Shown here one piece after another: positions 9,181-17,709 of a stretch of 64,000 nt of DNA. Origin of the DNA: an uncultured Alphaproteobacteria bacterium (GTDB lineage Bacteria > Pseudomonadota > Alphaproteobacteria > Rhodobacterales > Rhodobacteraceae); NCBI GenBank assembly GCA_913051655.1, contig CAJXHI010000001.1, forward strand, positions 1 to 64,000, read 5' to 3'. The translations under genes were made by a program, and so were the position numbers. A model generated the notes under the pieces. That model worked only from the letters and a program-made list of their open reading frames with translations, was not told the DNA's origin and searched no databases. Position 1 is the stretch's first letter. The number at the start of each line of letters is the position of its first letter.

Positions 9181-9365
9181 AATGGCAGGTCTCCTGACTT
9201 GCGGTGTTTGTGAGTCTGCGCCTTCCCAAGCTATTGCCCAGTGGCATGTGCAAACCGTCAAACCGCTTACAGTTGCGGGGGCAGTCACAGAATTGCGCCA
9301 GATAGCACGCACTGTGTTCCCTATTAAATCCTTTGCTGAGTCGCGCTGGATACCATTTTGTATTT
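9181..9365 (-). promoter_or_regulatory. Cobalamin riboswitch
   Basis: Read leftward, the element shows the conserved cobalamin-aptamer blocks in order. These are GGTATCC near 9355, GGATTTAATAGGGAAC, CTGCCCCCGCAACTGTAAG with GCGG, CACTGGGCAAT, TTGGGAAGGCG, and the B12 box AAGTCAGGAGACCTGCC at its 3' end. Downstream, about 95 bases run to the start of the small membrane-protein gene and the AztABC-type operon. High cobalamin should lower expression of these genes, as is usual for this aptamer class. Control of a zinc-family importer is the unusual point. Confidence 0.93.
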
Positions 9366-10585
9366 GCACTCTTATTAGAATTCACTCGGCGATCAAGAAA
9401 AAAAGAAGCTTGCAATCTTATTATTAAATTGACGGGGCCCGTTGATACGCAAACTGTTCAGAAGAAACTTTCGGTTAAATTTTTTGATATAAAGACATTT
9501 TCAAACCCACTTTTTCAATGCATAGTTTTTTGTCAAAGCAATAATAGATTTTTCAACAATGCATTCTCGGCACATCGTTCAAATTCTGCTTACATTAGAC
9601 GGCTCTCTGCCGGCGGCACGATAGTGAAATTTCCAAAATCGAGGCTGCACCGTACCAGCATCACCATTCGGACATCTCCGGTATTCTGCATGATTGATGC
9701 TGAAATAAACCTGATGGCCTAGCAAAGCCTGCGATCGAGCATCACGTTTGGGTCAAAATTATGAAAATTTAAGCCGTGATAAAATGAGTCCTCACCGCCT
9801 CCAGTGCAGCATGAACAGCTTTGATATCGTCAAACTAAAGTGCAATTTTCTGACCGCGTGAAACCAGATTATCTGCAGCATGGGTATCGTTATGAAGAAA
9901 AATTTATTGTTGTGGCTTTGAGGACAGATTTCATGCACTCTGCCTCTGTGCTCCCCAACAACACAGAAAACCAACACGTTACTTCTCTGTCATTTTCTAC
10001 TTCAATATATCAAATCTTGGTGCCAAGACACAATATTAGGTGAATAAGCCTCTCTGCTAAAAAGTACTGCGCTCCAGACAGCCATGGCATCCCAAACAAC
10101 GCAGTAGCCGCATTCAAAAGCGTCTCGAGGCGCGCCGACGCATCAAAAATGGGGAGCAGCCATTTTGGATAAGCTTTTCAATGAGAGATCCGTTCCCGAT
10201 AATTACGCAGGCCGTATTCCGTAACCTCTTAATCTTCTAGCAGCATAAGTGTTTCAGCCTCAGAAAGGGATTTTATCGGACAAATAACCTATTTTTTCGA
10301 TAAAGCTGCGCCATAACATTAGACTGACGAATTTAGGTGATTTTATTGATTTGTCCTAACTCTGTCTCCTCTCCGCATATGTCGAAGCTTTAACGAATTG
10401 CATGGCGGGTCACTAACTCGGAAAATTAGCAGTCCTACACGCCCGATAGGCGGGAATATTTGCATCCCACATAATTGAGATCCCGCGCCAAAAAATACGA
10501 TGGATAGTTGACCTTTTAGCATCGGCGAGCTTCTGCTGAATGGGGTATTTTAAAATCTTGGAACTCTTTACGGGATTACAACATC
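9366..10585. other. Gene-poor region with possible unassigned coding remnants
   Basis: About 1.2 kb with no intact gene. Its right part, read leftward from about 10330 to 10060, shows protein-like stretches in shifting frames (FIEKIGYLSDKIPF, EVTEYGLRNYRERISH, KAYPKWLLPIFDASARLET, FGMPWLSGAQYFLAERL). Near 9800 there is VSRGQKIAL and DDIKAVHAALEAVRTHF. These look like one decayed leftward gene interrupted by stops, but I cannot name the family. The left part should contain the promoter for the cobalamin-riboswitch transcript. Confidence 0.4.
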
Positions 10586-11494
10586 TCATCTGCAAAGCAA
10601 ATTTTCCACCTCTTCTCTTGAAGGCATGGCGGGTGCAGTTCCCGCGCGAGTGACAGAAATCGAGGCGGTGGCACAACCAAAGCGCACGGCCTCCTCAGGC
10701 GATTTGCCCTCAGAAAGGGCTGTCGCAAACCCCCCATTAAAGGCATCGCCAGCCCCAGTTGTTTCCACGACAGGTCCAGCGTTAAAGGCTGGCGTCATTC
10801 CATAGCCATGAAGATAAGCCCCCTGTTCCCCCATGGTGATCACGGGGGTTTTCACCCCCAAAGCAACAAGCACCTCTGCTGCATTTTTAGCATCTTTTAC
10901 GGTCTTTACCGTGGCGCCCGTCAAAGCCTCTGCTTCCGTTTCGTTCGGCGTAATAAAATCACAGAGTTCAAAAATATCGCTTCCAAGCGACGCGGCAGGG
11001 GCTGGATTAAGGATCGTGATATTGCCGGATTTGCGCGCGACCTCTAGCCCTGCCTTGGCAACGTCAATGGGTTGTTCAAGTTGGGTCATAAAAACATCCG
11101 CACCTGCGATAATTTCTGAATTTAGAGAGATGTCATTGAGGGAAAACTGCGCCGCCGCTCCAGGTGCGATAATGATCGCATTGTCGCCTGTATTGTCATC
11201 AATAAAAATATACGCGGCACCCGTGTAAGAAGACGCATCGGTAATGACTTTTGGTGTAACATTGGCCGCTTTCCACGTTTGCAGGGCCATCTGCGCAAAA
11301 TCATCGTCTCCCAGCCGGGTGAGAAAAGAAACTTCGGCGCCAAGTTTGCCTGCTGCCACGGCCTGGTTAGATCCCTTTCCACCCGGGCCAATTGCAAAAG
11401 ATTTTCCTAAAATAGTTTCTCCCATCCTTGGCATCCGATCCGCACGGTATGCGGTATCAGCCACAAAGACCCCTAAAACAACAACCTTTCCCAT
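10586..11494 (-). CDS. rbsK: Ribokinase (PfkB family)
   Basis: A 302-residue sugar kinase. PfkB signature 1 lies at residues 36-60 (PGGKGSNQAVAAGKLGAEV) and signature 2 near 250 (ETTGAGDAFNGGF) with the catalytic Asp. The internal NPAPA and PNETEAEALTG phrases are diagnostic of ribokinases. It phosphorylates D-ribose at O5 with ATP. It follows the RbsD/FucU gene by three bases and clearly shares its transcript. Ribose may come from nucleoside breakdown (a purine nucleoside phosphorylase lies at 14.7 kb on the other strand) or from uptake genes outside the window. Confidence 0.88.
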   Translation of the reverse strand: MGKVVVLGVFVADTAYRADRMPRMGETILGKSFAIGPGGKGSNQAVAAGKLGAEVSFLTRLGDDDFAQMALQTWKAANVTPKVITDASSYTGAAYIFIDDNTGDNAIIIAPGAAAQFSLNDISLNSEIIAGADVFMTQLEQPIDVAKAGLEVARKSGNITILNPAPAASLGSDIFELCDFITPNETEAEALTGATVKTVKDAKNAAEVLVALGVKTPVITMGEQGAYLHGYGMTPAFNAGPVVETTGAGDAFNGGFATALSEGKSPEEAVRFGCATASISVTRAGTAPAMPSREEVENLLCR

Positions 11495-11497
11495 AAT

Positions 11498-11947
11498 TTA
11501 TCCCTCATCTGGCCCGATGACCCCTTTTCTAAAAGCAAAACACCCGTAAAATCGCCGTTCCCCCGATTGGATCACAGCATAGGCTTTTTTTGCGCGATCG
11601 TAAAATGCAAACCGTTCAATCGGCATCATAAGGTTTGGCCCGCCAACGGCAGAGACTTCTTTTTGAACCTCTTCCATGACCGGCAGGATGATTTCAGGTT
11701 CGCCGACGACTTCTATACGCGCGACAGCATCGTCCACAAAAGTGTCAATCGGCATCCGCGAAAGAACGGCCCCCACCACCTCTGCGGCACTGGCGTCAAT
11801 CCGTAAAAGACTTCCATACACGGTTTGTCGCGCAACGCTGTCGGAGGGAAAATTTGTATCGGCGATGATCAGATCATCCCCATGGCCCATGGCGCGCAGA
11901 ACCTGCAACACATCTGCATTCAAAAGGGGATTTATACCTTTTAACAT
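11498..11947 (-). CDS. RbsD/FucU family sugar mutarotase/pyranase
   Basis: A 149-residue protein. The start at 11947 follows an AGAAGGAAACCGCAAA site; the open frame continues upstream, but those residues are not family-like. MLKGINPLLNADVLQVLRAM and GHGDDLIIADTNFP match the RbsD/FucU start, and YAVIQSGERRFYGCFAFRKG is the family's C-terminal Tyr/active-site region. Wording is closer to FucU (L-fucose mutarotase) than to classical RbsD, but the immediate downstream ribokinase favours ribose as substrate. It interconverts anomers or ring forms before phosphorylation. Confidence 0.8.
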   Translation of the reverse strand: MLKGINPLLNADVLQVLRAMGHGDDLIIADTNFPSDSVARQTVYGSLLRIDASAAEVVGAVLSRMPIDTFVDDAVARIEVVGEPEIILPVMEEVQKEVSAVGGPNLMMPIERFAFYDRAKKAYAVIQSGERRFYGCFAFRKGVIGPDEG

Positions 11948-12778
11948 TTTGCGGTTTCCTTCTTTCTCGTAAAAATTTTTTTTGACTGTCTTGCGGTCAA
12001 GCTTTTTCAAATCTGTCAGTACTTTCCACATCAAACACATGCAGTCACGTTTCAAAGGATGATAGGTAAATCTGTTGTCAAATTTGAGCAGTCAAAAATA
12101 CATCACAAATCAAGCTAGCGTATTACAATTTTTTGTACAGCGTTAAAAGAAAATCGGCTAATGTGAATAATACTGAGACATGAGAGGTCATGCTTTTTGA
12201 TATACGTCTGCAGCTTAATTGCCTAAAAACGTCTACGCTATCCTTTGCTAAATGATGCGCCTGCACTGAATAAACCCAATCATTAAGATGATTATACAAG
12301 CGATATCGCCAGACTTGGCATCTTCGGCTAAATGCATGCATATGACCATTTCGTTGCAGAAGATACTAGTGCAGGGTCAGATTTGGTTTAAGGACCTCAA
12401 ACCAACCCCGACACACTGATTAAAGGGGTCATTTCCACCTTTCGGCCCGAAGAGGATGACTTCGTCTCGTTCCTAGAATGGACTGACGATACGATGATTG
12501 CCAAAGAGTTTCGACGTGTTTTGGATGGGGTACAAGATAAGGTGATTCGACAGTTGGAGTTTAGCTAAAATATTAACCGGTTGCAGACACGCGCTTCAGC
12601 TACGATATCCGTTGCCGTGCCGATCAGCTTAATAATGCTGTAGATCTGGGAGATACCGACCTCTACGTACGCTTTGCTCTAGATAATTTTGGCGTGCCAG
12701 ACATTGCATTACGGATCGACCCTTGACACTTGGACCTGAGAAACTGTGAAGGCGAAAAACAGAACGCAAGTAACATGC
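11948..12778. other. Upstream region of the ribose genes plus unassigned decayed coding DNA
   Basis: The first few hundred bases should carry the leftward promoter for the RbsD/ribokinase pair. From about 12400 rightward, broken reading frames look like former protein: TLIKGVISTFRPEEDDFVSF and EWTDDTMIAKEFRRVLDG, then ADTRFSYDIRCRADQLNNAV and DLGDTDLYVRFALDNFGVPD with stops between. I cannot assign a family. They run straight into the SMP-30 remnant and may be an upstream partner gene of it. Confidence 0.4.
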
Positions 12779-13220
12779 CTGTGGCGGCTATAAATTCAAT
12801 CCGAACAAAGATGAAATAACACGCGTCACTGGCAACACGGTCAACACCAATGGACTTTGCTCTAACACAGAGTATACAGAACTCTTTGTTTCAGATACAG
12901 GTGAATCTCATATTTCTGATGGTCCTAACGCACTGTAACCTTTTGAATAAGATACAAAAGGCCCTCTGAAGGAAATGCCTGATTTTTTACAGAATGCGCC
13001 GCAGGGTTAATTGACGGCTTTCGTGTAGAAACAGATGATCGTGTTTGAACATCTACGAGCGACGCAGTGCATTGTTATGCCCAAAAAGGGAAGCTCATCG
13101 CGAAGACGGGAATTCCAGAAATTGTCTCAAATGTCTATTTCGTAGAACCACGCTTGACCCAGCTTTTCATTACAGGGACAACATCGCTTTATTTATTATA
13201 TCTGGCAGTCAAGGGAAAAC
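12779..13220 (+). pseudogene. Decayed SMP-30/gluconolactonase gene
   Basis: Across two or more frames the DNA encodes NPNKDEITRV and NTNGLCSNTEYTELFVSDTG (family: PNGLCFSPDEKTLYVSDTG). Then come LIDGFRVETDDRV, an in-frame stop where Trp is expected, TSTSDAVHCY, GKLIAKTGIPEIVSNVYF and RLTQLFITGTTSLYLLYLAVKG. This is the characteristic C-terminal half of SMP-30/regucalcin-type sugar lactonases. The N-terminal half is not readable. Such enzymes hydrolyse sugar lactones, which fits the sugar genes to the left, but this copy is dead. Confidence 0.72.
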
Positions 13221-13383
13221 CGATTTGAGTTTATGCCTATAGCACTACCGAATATCATTATGATCTATCAATTAAGCAGTGCTTCGCAGGAGTGCGTTAG
13301 CGCGATCCAGTTTCAATCATGAACTGGCCTTACTCTTACAAAAAGGATAACTTAAATTAAGTCACGTCCGAACGGTGGTTTAT

Positions 13384-14706
13384 ATGTATGATCTTATTGT
13401 GAAAGACGCCCTTATCGTCACCTGCAACGAGGAGCATACCATTATTAAAAATGCGGTTATGGCGATCCGTGAAGGAATAATCGAAGTTCTAAGCCCTGCG
13501 GAAAGTAATATTGCAAAAACACTCAAGGCGAAAAAAACAATATCAGCAGAAAACAGAATGGTACTTCCAGGTTTGATCAATATGCATTGTCATGCTGGCG
13601 ACAGCTTGTTTCGCGGGTTGGTAGAAAACTTGCCCTTAGAGGCATGGCTAAACCGCGTTTGGATCGCAGAAAAAGCCATCCTCAAACCACACACAACCTA
13701 TCTTGGTTCAGTTCTTGGATTTGCGGAAAATCTTCTGTCGGGGGTGACGTCTGTTATGGATATGTTCTGGTATCCACATGAGGCGGTACGTGCTGCACAG
13801 ATGTTAGGGATGCGCGTGTCCACGGGTGGGATTTTCTTTGACTTCCCGGGTATTGGAGAGCGTAATCATGATCGATATATTGAAGAGGCCAGAGAATTTT
13901 CTCACCGCTATACTGGGACTCAGGATGTGTTTCCCGTTGTCATGCCGCATGGCACCTATACGGTTTGTCCAGAGCACCTAAAGGAAGCAAAAACCATCGC
14001 TGACGCGGAAAACGCACTGTTTTGCACCCATGCTGCTGAAACCAAAGCAGAACAAGCAGATATTCAAAACAGATACGGAAACACTGTCATCCGGCATATG
14101 GACAAGCATGACCTCTTGGGGGAGCGCACCGTTTTAGCCCATTGTGTCCATGTCGATGAAGGAGAAATCGATCTGATAACCCAATCAGAAACAACGGTGG
14201 TTCACAATCCAATGTCCAACCTGAAACTTGCGTCGGGCATTGCTCCAACCATCCAAATGCAAAAGGCAGGTGTGCGCTTGACCCTTGGCACAGACGGCGC
14301 AATTAGCGGTAATGATTTGGATATGTGGCTTGCCATGCGACTAGCTTCAAGCCTTGCAAAGGGTGTGGCCATGGAGCCCGCTGCTTTGCCCGCCAAGGAC
14401 GTTTTGCATATGGCAACGCTGAATGGCGCTCAAGCTTTGGGTCAGGAAAAAACCCTTGGGAGTCTGGAAGTCGGCAAACAGGCTGATTTCATTTTTGTAG
14501 ATGTGAATACAGCCCATGCCGTGCCTCTTTTTGATCCGATAACACATTGTGTCTTTGGCGCTGGGCGCTCTGACGTTAGCGATGTGTTCGTCGCTGGCGC
14601 ACAGGTTGTCAAAGATCATACATTGACCCGCCATGATCTTTCAGAGACGTTGAGTGAAGTGAAATCTCTTATGCCATTCATTAAAAATAGCCTCAGTGAC
14701 GCGTAA
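13384..14706 (+). CDS. Amidohydrolase of the TrzA/AtzA–MtaD family (probable purine/nucleoside deaminase)
   Basis: A 440-residue enzyme from the ATG at 13384 (MYDLIVKDALIVTCNE); a GTG three codons earlier is possible, and neither has a strong ribosome site. Metal ligands: LINMHCHAGDSLFRG (HxH), FCTHAAET (His), VLAHCVHVD (His) and LGTDGAISGND (Asp). The HAAET glutamate and the GTDG motif place it with 5'-methylthioadenosine/S-adenosylhomocysteine/adenosine deaminases and s-triazine hydrolases. It is followed nine bases later by purine nucleoside phosphorylase, so deamination of an adenine nucleoside before phosphorolysis is the best guess. The exact substrate cannot be read. Confidence 0.78.
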   Translation: MYDLIVKDALIVTCNEEHTIIKNAVMAIREGIIEVLSPAESNIAKTLKAKKTISAENRMVLPGLINMHCHAGDSLFRGLVENLPLEAWLNRVWIAEKAILKPHTTYLGSVLGFAENLLSGVTSVMDMFWYPHEAVRAAQMLGMRVSTGGIFFDFPGIGERNHDRYIEEAREFSHRYTGTQDVFPVVMPHGTYTVCPEHLKEAKTIADAENALFCTHAAETKAEQADIQNRYGNTVIRHMDKHDLLGERTVLAHCVHVDEGEIDLITQSETTVVHNPMSNLKLASGIAPTIQMQKAGVRLTLGTDGAISGNDLDMWLAMRLASSLAKGVAMEPAALPAKDVLHMATLNGAQALGQEKTLGSLEVGKQADFIFVDVNTAHAVPLFDPITHCVFGAGRSDVSDVFVAGAQVVKDHTLTRHDLSETLSEVKSLMPFIKNSLSDA

Positions 14707-14715
14707 AAACATACT

Positions 14716-15573
14716 ATGATAGAATACGAAATAAAAAAAATTAAACACGCGACACAGATAATCAAGGGGCAAGTTTCTAAGCCTGTGGAAATTTTGATGA
14801 TCCTGGGCACAGGGCTTGGTAATATAGTCGATCAATTAAGTTTCAATCATGCCCTTGACTACAAAGATATCCCAGGCTTTCCTACGTCCACGGCGCCATC
14901 TCACGCTGGACGACTAGTTTTCGGTGAATTCGCAGGCCGGAGTGTAGCAATCATGCAAGGCCGTTTGCACCTTTACGAAGGTTGGAGTGCACGGGAGATC
15001 GCATTTCCCATCCGCGTGGTAAAGGCGCTTGGCGCAACCAAGCTTTTGGTAACGAATGCCGCCGGGTCCCTTAATCCTGCCTTCAATCCCGCAGATGTGA
15101 TGATGATCACCGATCATATAAATTTCACCGGCCACAACCCTTTGATCGGTCCCCATAATGACGCATTGGGCGTGAGGTTTCCAGATATGTCTAATGCCTA
15201 TGACCGCATAGTTCAGCGCCATATTCGCAGCGCCTTTGATCGGAATAATATCGCCCTGCAAGAAGGTGTTTATGCAGGCATCACTGGCCCATCGCTTGAA
15301 ACCTCTGCAGAGCGGCGATATTTGCGCCAATTGGGTGGCGATGCGGTGGGGATGTCCACTGTAATAGAAGTCGTTGCTGCCAAGCAATGCGGCTTTCAGG
15401 TGGCAGGGCTTTCCGCCATTTCAAACAGAGCCGATGGCGGACCTGATCAGCTACCAGATACGATCGAGGAAGTTCTTGAAATTGCCGCTATTGCGGGTCG
15501 AAAAATGTTAACGATGCTACCCGATTTAATCCGAAGTTGGTCAAAAGGATCCGGAGTAAATAAGAATGATTGA
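14716..15573 (+). CDS. Purine nucleoside phosphorylase (trimeric PNP family)
   Basis: A 285-residue enzyme with the PNP/MTAP landmarks. MILGTGLGNIVDQL binds phosphate, SHAGRLVFGEFAGR and MQGRLHLYEGWS follow, then LLVTNAAGSLNP, ITGPSLETSAERR and VGMSTVIEVVAAKQCG. The NRADGG region (residues 235-240) is where the purine-binding Asn/Asp normally sits, suggesting 6-oxopurine nucleosides. It splits inosine/guanosine-type nucleosides with phosphate to base and ribose-1-phosphate. It lies nine bases after the deaminase gene and overlaps the SDR start by eight, so all are in one operon. Confidence 0.87.
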   Translation: MIEYEIKKIKHATQIIKGQVSKPVEILMILGTGLGNIVDQLSFNHALDYKDIPGFPTSTAPSHAGRLVFGEFAGRSVAIMQGRLHLYEGWSAREIAFPIRVVKALGATKLLVTNAAGSLNPAFNPADVMMITDHINFTGHNPLIGPHNDALGVRFPDMSNAYDRIVQRHIRSAFDRNNIALQEGVYAGITGPSLETSAERRYLRQLGGDAVGMSTVIEVVAAKQCGFQVAGLSAISNRADGGPDQLPDTIEEVLEIAAIAGRKMLTMLPDLIRSWSKGSGVNKND

Positions 15574-16351
15574 CACGATACTTCCGATAAGTGGACTTTT
15601 CGATTTTTCTGGAAAAACGGTATTGATCACCGGCGCGACTGGGGAAATCGGCGCGGCTATCGCCAAGCGCTTTGGCGAAGCAGGAGCATCGCTGATCTTA
15701 CATGCCCGCAAAAGTTCATTAGCTTTGGCAGAGCTGACTACCGAGCTTAAAGCGCAAAGACGAACCAGCGTATGGCAGATTTATTCAGATCTATCAGACG
15801 ACGGCGAATGTCAATCCATGTTTCAAAATCTAAATGCAGAGGGGAAAATAGTCGATATTCTGATTAACAATGCAGCTCTTCAGCCTGTTGAAATGATTAC
15901 AGAGCTTACAGCGATAGGATTGCAAGAGATGCTTTCCGTTAACATGCGCGCACCCATGCTTTTAACAAGGGATTTTGCAAAGACCAAAGGGATAGGGGGC
16001 GCTGTGCTGAACATTTGTTCGATTGAGGCTCTGACGCCCGCAATAGGGCATAGCCATTATGCTGCGACGAAAGCAGGTCTATTGCAATTCACCCGTGTCG
16101 CCGCCTTAGAGCTTGGCGTAAAAAATATTAGGGTGAATGCTATTTGTCCTGGGCTTATAAACCGCGACGGATTGTCAACAGACTGGCCAGAAGGTTTTCA
16201 AAGCTGGCAGGCGAAAGTGCCACTCGGCCGGATTGGAAAAGCGACAGATATTGCAAACGCTGCCCTTTATCTAGCAAGTGATGCCGCAAGTTTTGTAACA
16301 GGTGCTTGCCTCACTGTTGATGGCGGTATGGACTGCGTACCGGGATGGTAG
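15566..16351 (+). CDS. Short-chain dehydrogenase/reductase
   Basis: A 261-residue classical SDR. The cofactor motif TGATGEIG is at residues 22-29, followed by ILINNAALQ, then catalytic Ser in NICSIEAL and YAATKAG (Tyr-Lys). The C-terminus has VNAICPGLINRDGL and the usual TGACLTVDGGM. It probably oxidises or reduces a secondary alcohol with NAD(P). Coupling to the nucleoside phosphorylase suggests it acts on the released sugar or a derivative, but this is inference. Confidence 0.82.
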   Translation: MIDTILPISGLFDFSGKTVLITGATGEIGAAIAKRFGEAGASLILHARKSSLALAELTTELKAQRRTSVWQIYSDLSDDGECQSMFQNLNAEGKIVDILINNAALQPVEMITELTAIGLQEMLSVNMRAPMLLTRDFAKTKGIGGAVLNICSIEALTPAIGHSHYAATKAGLLQFTRVAALELGVKNIRVNAICPGLINRDGLSTDWPEGFQSWQAKVPLGRIGKATDIANAALYLASDAASFVTGACLTVDGGMDCVPGW

Positions 16352-16361
16352 ATAGAGCGCC

Positions 16362-16772
16362 ATGAACGAAACACTCTTTGTCCTCCCACCAGAACAGATT
16401 CGTGAATTCTGGACTGAAGAAAGATGCCATATCACGGAATTAGTAAATGATCCAAAACTACCAGATTTTTCACTGGCCGTCGCTCGCGTTGAACCGGGTG
16501 TGACGACACAGCTTCATGCTCTGAAAGGGATCAGCGAAACCTATATCCTGAGACAGGGTACAGGCGTTGCCGAAGTGGATGGAAAAAATATAGCGCTTTC
16601 CAAGGGATCAAGCCTGTTCATCCCAGAAGGTGCCGCACAACGCATTACAAACACCGGTGACGAAGACCTAGAATTTTACTGTCATTGCACACCGCGCTTT
16701 ATACCAGGATCATACATAAATTTGGAAACGGTTACAAATACAAACCCGCCGTCCGCGCCCTCAGGCGGATAA
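16362..16772 (+). CDS. Cupin-domain protein
   Basis: A 136-residue single-cupin protein. Motif 1 reads TQLHALKGISETYILRQG (a His and Glu of the usual G(X)5HXH(X)3-4E set), motif 2 reads FIPEGAAQRITNTGDEDL. It starts ten bases after the SDR gene and is the last gene of the deaminase-phosphorylase operon. Its 3' end overlaps the convergent panE-like gene by 41 bases. It could be a sugar isomerase/epimerase-like or a small-molecule-binding protein; function not known. Confidence 0.7.
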   Translation: MNETLFVLPPEQIREFWTEERCHITELVNDPKLPDFSLAVARVEPGVTTQLHALKGISETYILRQGTGVAEVDGKNIALSKGSSLFIPEGAAQRITNTGDEDLEFYCHCTPRFIPGSYINLETVTNTNPPSAPSGG

Positions 16773-17709
16773 GTCCCAAAATCGTATCTATGATCGGTGT
16801 TGGCGTCCCTGTGATCCTGCCAAGTTCCTGAACGCTCGTCACCAAAGCGTCAATTTCCATGGGGCGTCCCTGATCAAGGTCTTGCAACATAGACGTGCGA
16901 TGCGCCCCCACGGCAGACCCACCATCAATACGCCGTTCTACATCAATGGCAAATTTAACACCCAGTTTTTCTGCAATCCCCTGCGCTTCCAGCATCATCG
17001 CACGGGCAATTGGGCGCGTTCCCTGATCATTGCAAAGCACATCAAGGGTCGCATGGGTTAGAGCGGAAATAGGATTGAACGACAAATTCCCCCACAGTTT
17101 TAACCATATTTCATCACGCAATTTTGGGCGTACCGGCGCTTTCAGCCCAGCGGCGCTTAAAGCTTTTGACAATGCAAGCGCTCGTTCCGATTTGGAGCCA
17201 TCTGGTTCACCAAGCGAAAACCGATTACCTTCAATATGTTTGATAACACCAGGTTCAATGACTTCTGTAGCCGGATATACTACACAGCCCAATACATTAT
17301 CAGGGCCAAATAAGTTCCACTGTGCATCACCAGGATCCACGGAATGAACCCGTGTGCCCTCCAACGGGCCGCCAAGTTTATGAAAATACCACCACGGAAC
17401 CCCGTTTACACCTGACACAACCGTTGTGTTAGGCCCAATCAAAGGGCTCATTTTTTCAACAACCGGCGGTACAGAATGCGCTTTAAGTGTGACAATAATA
17501 TAATCTTGTTCCCCCAAATCCTCTGGAGTGTCTGACGCCGTGACAGAGACAGTGTGCTCTTGTTCGTCTTCAATCAGACGCAATCCATTTTGTTGCATCG
17601 CAGCCAAATGAGGGCCGCGCGCAACAAGCGATACGTCAACCCCCGCTTGGGCAAGCTTCACCCCCATGTATCCACCAATCGCCCCTGCACCAAATACACA
17701 GATTTTCAT
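16732..17709 (-). CDS. panE: 2-dehydropantoate 2-reductase family protein (PanE/ApbA)
   Basis: A 325-residue oxidoreductase starting MKICVFGAGAIGGYMG (Rossmann GxGxxG at residues 7-12). It has LKAHSVPP, SGVNGVPWW, the catalytic-lysine region LRDEIWLKLWGNLSFNPIS and GRPMEIDALV near the end, all typical of ketopantoate reductases. The ATG at 17709 lies one base inside the stop of the upstream ligase gene, showing co-translation. Paired with an acyl-CoA ligase rather than with panB/panC, it may act on another 2-oxo acid; PanE paralogues of this kind are common in catabolic operons. Confidence 0.8.
   Translation of the reverse strand: MKICVFGAGAIGGYMGVKLAQAGVDVSLVARGPHLAAMQQNGLRLIEDEQEHTVSVTASDTPEDLGEQDYIIVTLKAHSVPPVVEKMSPLIGPNTTVVSGVNGVPWWYFHKLGGPLEGTRVHSVDPGDAQWNLFGPDNVLGCVVYPATEVIEPGVIKHIEGNRFSLGEPDGSKSERALALSKALSAAGLKAPVRPKLRDEIWLKLWGNLSFNPISALTHATLDVLCNDQGTRPIARAMMLEAQGIAEKLGVKFAIDVERRIDGGSAVGAHRTSMLQDLDQGRPMEIDALVTSVQELGRITGTPTPIIDTILGLIRLRARTAGLYL

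Noticed and set aside
9333-9722. A 129-codon plus-strand open frame starting inside the riboswitch region
   Set aside because: It overlaps the conserved cobalamin aptamer on the other strand and is not protein-like.
16732-16772. Overlap of cupin and panE-like gene ends taken as possible assembly error
   Set aside because: Both C-termini are of normal length and composition; convergent overlaps of this size are common.
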